In this document: in pieces, positions 6,675 to 11,506 of the stretch
Numbering within the stretch: position 1 is the stretch's first letter
Layout of the letters: each line of letters starts with the position of its first letter
Assembly: GCA_021160785.1 (NCBI GenBank)
Contig: JAGHBX010000149.1
Coordinates: forward strand, 1 to 11,506
Direction: 5' to 3'
Source of the DNA: Planctomycetota bacterium
GTDB taxonomy: Bacteria > Planctomycetota > Phycisphaerae > Sedimentisphaerales > Anaerohalosphaeraceae
Length of the DNA stretch: 11,506 nucleotides
Notes under the pieces: model-generated
The model's database searches: none
Told to the model about the DNA's origin: nothing
What the model saw: the letters and a program-made list of their open reading frames with translations, nothing else
Made by a program: the position numbers and the translations under genes

Positions 6675-8052
6675 CGCTTCTTCGTCTCTTTCTGCTGCGT
6701 TGAACTTCCCTGGTATTCTCACAGACCACTTCGTAGAGTGTTGCCTGGCGGTTGCCGCTTTTACGCAGAATCCTGCCTAACCGTTGTTTGGCCTGACGGG
6801 TCGAGCCCTGGCCGCCAATAACTACTCCTGTTTTGGCATCAGGGACATCCACACCTTCGTCCAGGACCTGGTTAGCCACCAGAACTTTAAATATACCTTT
6901 GGTAAAACCGTCAAGGACAGCCTGACGTTCTTTTTTACGGGTATGTGATAGTATTGTAGGCACCAGGAATCTCTTGGAAACTTCAATAGCCATGGCATTT
7001 GATCCGACAAAAACCAAAGTCTGCTGCCCGTTATGCAGCCGAAATATATCCTCCAATACGCGAAGTTTTTCCGAGGCCCTTGACTCTATAGAAGTCTTCA
7101 GATGAAAGGATTTCAGGGCATGTCTTGCCTGAGGGTCTTTACCGGATTCCTTACATAAATCCCGCCAACTATAGTCCGGCTTATCCTCCCGGCGTAAAAC
7201 GATATAATCCCTGATCTCCTTGCCGCATTTGTCGTAGATACGCTGCTCCTTATCGTTAAGTGCAATGGGTATCCGAACTACATCAAAATCAGCAAGGGTC
7301 GTTCCCTTAGCCTTCTTGAAAGGCATCTCATAAGCTACCGGCCCAACCAGAAAATCCAGATCCTTATGCAGGCCGTCTGATCTTTCCGGAGTGGCGGTTA
7401 ATCCCAACCGCATAGGCGCCGTGCTGAGAATGGCGGCTTCCCGGCGGTACCTGCCGGGCAGGTGATGTTCTTCGTCAAAGACCAGCAAGCCAAATCCTGC
7501 CCCCATCTTACTCATATGGATATAGGCACTGTCGTAAGTAGTAACAGTAACCGCCTTGATGTTAAACGTATTATCGCCAACAATCCCGGCATCGTAGCCC
7601 AAACCCTTGAGTATCCTGCGATGCCATTGATACATCAAATCACGGACAGGGGCAACCACCAGCGTCGCTGTTTTCGTCTCGGCCATTGCCGCAAGTGCTA
7701 CCTCGGTTTTACCGGTGCCTGTAGGCATTATGACTTGCCCGCGATAACCGGATTTCAGCCAGCCATCCAGGGCTTCTGTTTGTTCTGTCCTGAGTTTCGG
7801 CAGATCAATTCTTGGCCAATTAACCGATACGGGCTTCATTACTTCATCGCAGAAGCTGGAAATCTGCACTAATCCCTGCTTAATGCCGGCATAATGAATA
7901 GCGTCACATCGCCAGGCTCCGACACGAGTATCCCATCTCCAAACAGACGAACCGCAAGCATCGGGTAACTGTCTGCGAGCTAACCCTGTAAGTAAAAGTG
8001 TCCCCCGATCAAATGAAAGGGATATTCGTTCTTGTGTTTCTATTCGACTCAT
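6640..8052 (-). CDS. XPB-like SF2 DNA helicase
   Basis: This 470-residue protein starts with a small N-terminal domain (about 1-75, including WRWDTRVGAWRCDAIHY) like the damage-recognition region of archaeal XPB. Helicase domain 1 follows: motif I PTGTGKT (110-116), DEEHH (193-197) and TATPERSDG (219-227). Domain 2 has VFVGS (347-351), NQVLDEGVDVPDA (394-406) and QRLGRILRK (423-431). Human and archaeal XPB carry an RED triad just after TAT; here it is RSD (224-226). A basic tail RSRKRRR (452-458) ends the protein. Together with the overlapping DUF790 nuclease it forms an XPB-Bax1 module that should unwind and cut damaged or branched DNA. The start at 8052 has no clear RBS (upstream GCAACCCA), so expression may be low or leaderless-like. 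The N-terminal domain is complete from this start. Confidence 0.9.
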   Translation of the reverse strand: MSRIETQERISLSFDRGTLLLTGLARRQLPDACGSSVWRWDTRVGAWRCDAIHYAGIKQGLVQISSFCDEVMKPVSVNWPRIDLPKLRTEQTEALDGWLKSGYRGQVIMPTGTGKTEVALAAMAETKTATLVVAPVRDLMYQWHRRILKGLGYDAGIVGDNTFNIKAVTVTTYDSAYIHMSKMGAGFGLLVFDEEHHLPGRYRREAAILSTAPMRLGLTATPERSDGLHKDLDFLVGPVAYEMPFKKAKGTTLADFDVVRIPIALNDKEQRIYDKCGKEIRDYIVLRREDKPDYSWRDLCKESGKDPQARHALKSFHLKTSIESRASEKLRVLEDIFRLHNGQQTLVFVGSNAMAIEVSKRFLVPTILSHTRKKERQAVLDGFTKGIFKVLVANQVLDEGVDVPDAKTGVVIGGQGSTRQAKQRLGRILRKSGNRQATLYEVVCENTREVQRSRKRRRSDAYERTIHRRV

Positions 8053-8125
8053 TGGGTTGCATCATAACTGAAAACTTACCCGGATTCAATCGCCTCAGCC
8101 AAACCTGCAACACCGGTTTAACCTC

Positions 8126-8154
8126 GATATATGACATAATGCCCCATTGGGCAA
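8126..8154 (-). promoter_or_regulatory. Candidate promoter of the helicase-nuclease operon
   Basis: On the minus strand TTGCCC (8149-8154) and TATATC (8126-8131) are 17 nt apart, about 75 bases before the helicase start. A TGCCC/GGGCA hairpin or operator-like palindrome (8140-8144, 8149-8153, loop CATT) overlaps the -35 box. Neither hexamer is close to consensus, so this is a weak call. Confidence 0.3.
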
Positions 8155-8210
8155 ATAAAATACCTGCTCCATTTCTCCCCTCGCAAAATTCTTCAAATTC
8201 TCCCAAAAGA

Positions 8211-8238
8211 TTGCATTTCTCCCTGTTTCTGGTAAGAT
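8211..8238 (+). promoter_or_regulatory. Weak candidate promoter of the GH10 gene
   Basis: TTGCAT (8211-8216) and TAAGAT (8233-8238) are 16 nt apart and lie about 45 bases before the xylanase start. The match to sigma70 consensus is poor. The divergent gap 8053-8284 must serve both the helicase operon and this gene. Confidence 0.2.
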
Positions 8239-8284
8239 TTGGATACCGAAGAACTCAATAGATACCGGGAAAGGAGCATGCAGA

Positions 8285-9532
8285 ATGAACTGTTTTGCCA
8301 AAATGATGCGGATATCCATGGTTTTGTGTATTGCTTTGGCACTTCGTGTCAATGCAGGAAGTAATGACATTGATCAGATGATTCGACAGAACCGCATGGG
8401 GGAATTGACCGTCAAGGCCAAACCCGGAGACAGTGTGCGGGTTGAGCAGATCAGACATGAATTCTGGTTTGGTGCGGCGATCTCATCATCGGCATTTAGC
8501 GGCAGGCTCAATTCCGAGGACCAACGCCAATACAAAGAAGTATTCCTGTCGAACTTCAATGCGGCGGTTACTGAAAATGCTTTGAAATGGCATGCCATGG
8601 AACCGCGAAGGGGGCAAGTGGATTATGCCATTGTCGATGCTATCCTTAAATGGACCGATGAGAATGACATCCCGTTACGGGGCCACAACATTTTTTGGGG
8701 CATATCCGGACGAGTTCAGAATTGGCAAAAGCAAATGGACGATAAGGAGTTGCTGGAGACCCTCAGGATCCGGGCAACGACCATTGCACGTCGCTATAAG
8801 GGCAGGTTTGCAGAATATGACCTCAATAACGAGATGATACACGGCAACTATTACGCTGATCGCCTTGGTCCGGGTATCACAAAACAGATGGCCGCCTGGG
8901 TCAAGCAGGCCGATCCCAAAGCACGCCTGTATCTGAATGACTACGACATCCTGACGGGCAACAAACTTAATGATTACATCAGGCACATCCGAGGCCTTGT
9001 CAATGAACAAGCTCCTATTGACGGCGTCGGTGTGCAGGGACATCTTCACGGCGACTCGTTCGATCCGGTTAAGCTCCGCCATGCACTCGACACACTTGCC
9101 GCCGAAGGTCTGCCCATCTGCATTACCGAGTTCAACTTCCCAGGCCAACGTTCACGCGTTTATCGACGCCGAGACCTGAAACTCACGCCCCAACAGGAGC
9201 AAGCCAAGGCAAAAGCATTGACAGAATATTATCGTATCTGTTTCGCCCACCCGGGCGTCAAGGGTATCATGATGTGGGGCTTCTGGGAACGTGCCAATTG
9301 GATCCCTCAGTCGTCACTTTATCTGCGTGACTGGACGCCTACTCCTGCGGCCAAGGCCTATCGCGACCTGATATTCGACCAATGGTGGACACGGTGGCAA
9401 GGTAAGGCCGACAAAGACGGTTATTGTCGTATCCCGGCATTCTTTGGCAAGCATCGCGTGATGGTTGACGGCAGCGAGAAGACTGTTTATCTCAAGAAGT
9501 CAGCAGGGGCAGAGACGGTTTCATTCAGATAG
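8285..9532 (+). CDS. Secreted GH10 endo-1,4-beta-xylanase
   Basis: This 415-residue protein has a Sec signal peptide (about 1-24, hydrophobic MVLCIALAL, cleavage after Asn-Ala). A short beta-rich N-terminal segment (about 38-60, ELTVKAKPGDSVRVEQ) is followed by a GH10 TIM barrel: FGAAIS, NFNAAVTENALKW (90-102), RGHNIFWG (132-139), the acid/base Glu183 in YDLNNEMIHG, and the nucleophile Glu282 in ICITEFNF. LYLNDYD (215-221) and MMWGFW are also family hallmarks. It would hydrolyse internal beta-1,4-xylosyl bonds outside the cytoplasm. The barrel ends near residue 370. The last 40 or so residues (GYCRIPAFFGKHRVMVDG...) form a small beta extension of unknown role. AAGGAG (8271-8276) lies 8 nt before the ATG. 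It is a single gene, divergent from the helicase operon, with no other xylan genes in the window. Confidence 0.93.
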   Translation: MNCFAKMMRISMVLCIALALRVNAGSNDIDQMIRQNRMGELTVKAKPGDSVRVEQIRHEFWFGAAISSSAFSGRLNSEDQRQYKEVFLSNFNAAVTENALKWHAMEPRRGQVDYAIVDAILKWTDENDIPLRGHNIFWGISGRVQNWQKQMDDKELLETLRIRATTIARRYKGRFAEYDLNNEMIHGNYYADRLGPGITKQMAAWVKQADPKARLYLNDYDILTGNKLNDYIRHIRGLVNEQAPIDGVGVQGHLHGDSFDPVKLRHALDTLAAEGLPICITEFNFPGQRSRVYRRRDLKLTPQQEQAKAKALTEYYRICFAHPGVKGIMMWGFWERANWIPQSSLYLRDWTPTPAAKAYRDLIFDQWWTRWQGKADKDGYCRIPAFFGKHRVMVDGSEKTVYLKKSAGAETVSFR

Positions 9533-9667
9533 TCGTATGTTCCTGTATCTGTGATGAGACTGGAGACATACAGGCATTTGAACCTGTTCCAGCGGATAGA
9601 GATGGCCCTCAAGGCAGACGTTAAGTCTTTTCGGCAAAAGGCGTTACGGAGAAATCACCCCCTTGAG

Positions 9668-9721
9668 ATGTTAAGAAGACAAACCCAATTGCAGCATGAT
9701 CGGTCTTGCCTGTCTTAACAT
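9668..9721. repeat. Inverted repeat with a 3-base duplication in one arm
   Basis: ATGTTAAGA (9668-9676) pairs with TCTTAACAT (9713-9721). Allowing an AAG bulge in the left arm extends the pairing to 11 bp, ATGTT-AAGACA against TGTCTTAACAT (9711-9721). The left arm looks like the right arm with AAG duplicated. The loop is about 30 nt. It could be a long-loop terminator or the remnant of a small mobile element. Confidence 0.45.
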
Positions 9722-9749
9722 GCCGGATGTGCCCATTTTTTCTTTATTC

Positions 9750-9777
9750 TTGACAGGCCTATACCCTAAGCTATCAT
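9750..9777 (+). promoter_or_regulatory. Sigma70-like promoter of the amidohydrolase gene
   Basis: A perfect TTGACA (9750-9755) and TATCAT (9772-9777, one mismatch to TATAAT) are 16 nt apart. Transcription would start near 9784, leaving a leader of about 70 bases before the ATG at 9853. Confidence 0.6.
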
Positions 9778-9787
9778 AGGCTGTGAA

Positions 9788-9815
9788 TGCGAAATACTGT
9801 ACATTCGCAGGTACA
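9788..9815 (+). promoter_or_regulatory. Two overlapping hairpins in the amidohydrolase leader
   Basis: TGCGAA/TTCGCA (9788-9793 with 9804-9809) and TGTAC/GTACA (9798-9802 with 9811-9815) interlock, so they cannot both form unless as a pseudoknot. They lie just after the expected transcription start. They could be an operator palindrome or an RNA switch-like element; no known riboswitch class was recognised. Confidence 0.3.
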
Positions 9816-9852
9816 AAGGCCGATAAATAATGCTGTTGCAGTGGAATAGATA

Positions 9853-10635
9853 ATGATCGTAGACTGTCATACGCATATTAACTGTCCTTCCAGCGAGATT
9901 GACGCGACCGAGCATTTTGATGCATGCGGCAAGGTCGACGCCGTCATTGTCCTTGCCGTCGGACGCGACAACGGCCTGGAAGCGAGCAGGGAATTAGGCG
10001 AATATGTCAACAAGCACCCCAAGCTTGTCGGCTTCGCATCGCTGAATCCGCATCGCGACCCCATCGGCGTCGATGATGTCAAGGCGGCAACCGTCGACCT
10101 TGGCCTCAAGGGAATCGTCCTGTACTGTTCCGGCGGCAAGTTTCACCCCACCGACAGCCAGGCGATGCGACTCTATGAGTCCGCTGCCCGACTGAAACTG
10201 CCACTCTTCTTCCACAACGTCTCGACATACAATTCCGATTCCGTACTCCAGTATGCCCAGCCCTTACTGCTCGACGAGGTCGCAAGGCGGTTTCCCGCAC
10301 TGAAGATGGTCATAGGCAGCATGGGCCTGCCCTTTCTGGACCAGACGATCTGCATGCTGGGCAAGCACGAGAATGTCTACGCGGACCTTTCCATATCGCC
10401 GCAGAAGAAGTGGGAGGTTTACAACATCGTCGTCAGTGCCCATGAGGCGGATGTCATGGACAAACTGCTGTTCGGAAGCGGCTACCCGATCGCAAAGCCC
10501 GACAACTGTATCGAGACGCTGCTCGGTTTCAATATGATGTTAGGCGACACAAACCTGCCCGGCGTTCCGAGGGAGGAAATCAGGAGCATCATCGAGCGAG
10601 ACACACTGGCGCTGCTGGGCATTACGCCGCCATAG
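9853..10635 (+). CDS. COG2159-type amidohydrolase-fold protein with altered metal site
   Basis: This 260-residue soluble protein has no signal peptide. It starts MIVDCHTHIN, with the metal-binding HxH pair His6 and His8 of the amidohydrolase superfamily. LGLKGIVLY (83-91), LFFHN with His121, and LLFGSGYPIA (205-214) follow the COG2159 (amidohydrolase 2, often decarboxylases or hydrolases) plan. Two usual functional positions differ. The His normally in the VIxHxG segment is Ser156 (VIGSMG), and the Asp in FGSDYP is Gly210 (FGSGYP). The protein may therefore have changed chemistry, bind metal weakly, or be a non-catalytic relative. The RBS is weak (GTGGA, 9841-9845). A 77-base gap with a GCAGG/CCTGC hairpin (10648-10661) separates it from the HAD gene on the same strand, a likely two-gene operon. 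The substrate is unknown. Confidence 0.82.
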   Translation: MIVDCHTHINCPSSEIDATEHFDACGKVDAVIVLAVGRDNGLEASRELGEYVNKHPKLVGFASLNPHRDPIGVDDVKAATVDLGLKGIVLYCSGGKFHPTDSQAMRLYESAARLKLPLFFHNVSTYNSDSVLQYAQPLLLDEVARRFPALKMVIGSMGLPFLDQTICMLGKHENVYADLSISPQKKWEVYNIVVSAHEADVMDKLLFGSGYPIAKPDNCIETLLGFNMMLGDTNLPGVPREEIRSIIERDTLALLGITPP

Positions 10636-10699
10636 AGCAACTCGCCCGCAGGACGACCTGCCGAAACCATGCCCCTTAATCTGATCGACGGTATTATCC

Positions 10700-10706
10700 A
10701 AAGGAA
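10700..10706 (+). promoter_or_regulatory. RBS that fixes a TTG start
   Basis: AAAGGAA lies 6 nt upstream of TTG 10713. No in-frame ATG or GTG exists between here and the first HAD motif, so TTG is the start. Confidence 0.65.
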
Positions 10707-10712
10707 TTTCAA

Positions 10713-11387
10713 TTGAGCAGTGCAGAAAACGGCTGGGGTGTGATCTTTGATGTTGACGGGACGATGGTGGACAATGTCGCTTTCCACGAGAACGCCTGGC
10801 TCGAACTGAGCAGGCGGCATGGGCTGGGCATTACGCGGCAGTTCTATCGCGAGCACATTCATTCGCGGAGTAACGACAAGAACGTCGCCAGGCTCTTTGC
10901 CGACAAGGCGACGCCGGAGCTGATTGAACGTATCAGCCATGAGAAGGAGACGATCTACCGCGACAGCTTTCGGCCGGTGATTAAGGAGATTGCCGGGCTG
11001 ACGGATTTGCTCAAGTCGCTCAAGGCGGCGGATGTACGGTGTGCGGCGGCGTCAAACTCACCGAAGGGCAATGTGGACATGGTGCTCGACGAGCTTGACC
11101 TTCGCAGATACTTCGATGTTGTGATCGACCGGGATCAGATATCGACCGGCAAGCCCGATCCGGAAGTATTCCTGACAACGGCAGAGAGGCTGGGGATCGA
11201 TGCAAAGAGATGCATCGTGGTGGAGGATTCGCTGTCGGGCTTCAGAGCCGCCGAGCGGGCGGGCATGAAATACATCGTCATCACCACCGGCGCAGACACC
11301 GAAGAGTTAAAACACGCCGCCAATGCCTGCGCAATGTACGAGGACTTCACGGCAATCACCGCACAGGTCCTGGCGGATTTTTTGTAG
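10713..11387 (+). CDS. HAD-superfamily hydrolase, beta-phosphoglucomutase-like
   Basis: This 224-residue cytoplasmic protein starts at a TTG. Motif I is FDVDGT, with nucleophile Asp13 and acid/base Asp15. Motif II is AASNS (Ser114, Asn115), motif III is Lys147 in TGKPDP, and motif IV is VVEDS (Glu171, Asp172). A helical cap lies at about 20-90. His25 and Arg52 roughly match His20 and Arg49 of Lactococcus beta-phosphoglucomutase, favouring the beta-PGM/sugar-phosphatase group (HAD-IA). It would act on a small phosphosugar, either as a mutase or as a phosphatase; the sequence does not decide. It follows the amidohydrolase gene on the same strand and probably shares its promoter. Its stop is only 9 bases from that of the apparent convergent gene at the right edge. 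Confidence 0.88.
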   Translation: MSSAENGWGVIFDVDGTMVDNVAFHENAWLELSRRHGLGITRQFYREHIHSRSNDKNVARLFADKATPELIERISHEKETIYRDSFRPVIKEIAGLTDLLKSLKAADVRCAAASNSPKGNVDMVLDELDLRRYFDVVIDRDQISTGKPDPEVFLTTAERLGIDAKRCIVVEDSLSGFRAAERAGMKYIVITTGADTEELKHAANACAMYEDFTAITAQVLADFL

Positions 11388-11396
11388 CACGTATTA

Positions 11397-11506
11397 TTAA
11401 CGCCCGCCGGAGGCATAGTAGAGATAGAATGTACCGGAGTATTCCACCGTGAGTTGCTGCATTGTGGAGTTGTCACGGCGTAACAGCGGGTTGGCAAGTG
11501 TGTTGA
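11397..11506 (-). CDS. 3' end of an unidentified gene entering from the right
   Basis: On the minus strand an open frame enters from the window edge and runs 35 codons to a double stop (TAA TAA). It reads NTLANPLLRRDN, then TMQQLTVEYSGTFYLYY and ASGGR. The peptide has an ordinary composition with an aromatic-rich beta-like end, and it converges on the HAD gene with 9 bases between stops. No family was recognised. A short frame like this could be chance; the double stop and placement favour a gene. Confidence 0.4.
   Translation of the reverse strand, partial: NTLANPLLRRDNSTMQQLTVEYSGTFYLYYASGGR

Larger units (their letters stand above)
9533..9852. other. 320-base intergenic region with hairpins and a promoter
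   Basis: No gene is seen. After the GH10 stop there is a small ACAGG/CCTGT hairpin (9570-9574, 9583-9587) without a T-run, then the inverted repeat at 9668-9721 and a T-rich stretch (9738-9748). The promoter and leader of the amidohydrolase gene occupy the last 100 bases. No convincing terminator for the xylanase gene was found. Confidence 0.5.

Noticed and set aside
8095..8172. 25-codon minus-strand frame (MEQVFYLPNG...) upstream of the helicase gene, with GAGG 6 nt before its ATG
   Set aside because: It could be a leader peptide, but there is no regulatory hairpin tied to it and the length is easily reached by chance.
8009..8206. 65-codon minus-strand frame overlapping the helicase start
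   Set aside because: It starts with TTG, has no RBS at good spacing and no recognisable domain, and overlaps the well-supported helicase N-terminus.
10648..10661. GCAGG/CCTGC hairpin between the amidohydrolase and HAD genes as a terminator
   Set aside because: Only 5 bp and no T-run follows, so it is unlikely to stop transcription.
11372..11385. 14-base match GGCGGATTTTTTGT to 164-177
   Set aside because: The right copy is within the last codons of the HAD gene; the match is mainly a T-run and probably chance.

Overview
The window looks like chromosomal DNA from a Gram-negative, polysaccharide-degrading bacterium. The best guess is Planctomycetota (Phycisphaerae/Sedimentisphaerales type). 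This rests on the mix of families: a GH172 (DUF2961) lipoprotein, a Tat-exported aldo/keto reductase beside a PQQ-repeat beta-propeller protein, a secreted GH10 xylanase, COG2159 amidohydrolase and HAD enzymes, and structured dispersed intergenic repeats. The taxonomy is inference; there is no marker gene here.

Layout. (1) 1-125: one end of a CRISPR array with two identical 36-nt repeats; no cas gene lies inside the window. (2) 296-1582 (+): a ParA/MinD-type ATPase fused to a C-terminal glycogen-binding CBM48/AMPK-beta-like domain, followed by a hairpin and a dispersed intergenic repeat. (3) 1873-3036 (+): a GH172-family lipoprotein, followed by a long imperfect inverted repeat. (4) 3206-4114 (-): a Tat-signal aldo/keto reductase, with a PQQ beta-propeller gene (4200-5240, -) upstream of it that appears to have lost its 5' end. 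(5) 5439-8052 (-): a two-gene operon of an XPB-like SF2 helicase and a Bax1/DUF790 nuclease, visibly more AT-rich than its surroundings. (6) 8285-9532 (+): a secreted GH10 xylanase, divergent from the helicase operon. (7) 9853-11387 (+): a COG2159 amidohydrolase-fold protein lacking two usual active-site residues, then a beta-phosphoglucomutase-like HAD enzyme, behind a good sigma70-like promoter. (8) 11397-11506 (-): probably the 3' end of another gene entering from the right.

How the genes work together. The GH172 and GH10 enzymes point to export-based breakdown of plant or algal glycans. The HAD enzyme may handle a phosphosugar. The helicase/nuclease pair is a self-contained DNA-processing module related to the archaeal XPB-Bax1 repair complex. 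The most unusual item is the ParA-CBM48 fusion. It suggests, as a hypothesis, a ParA-type positioning system whose cargo is glycogen or another alpha-glucan, by analogy with McdA for carboxysomes and ParA for plasmids.
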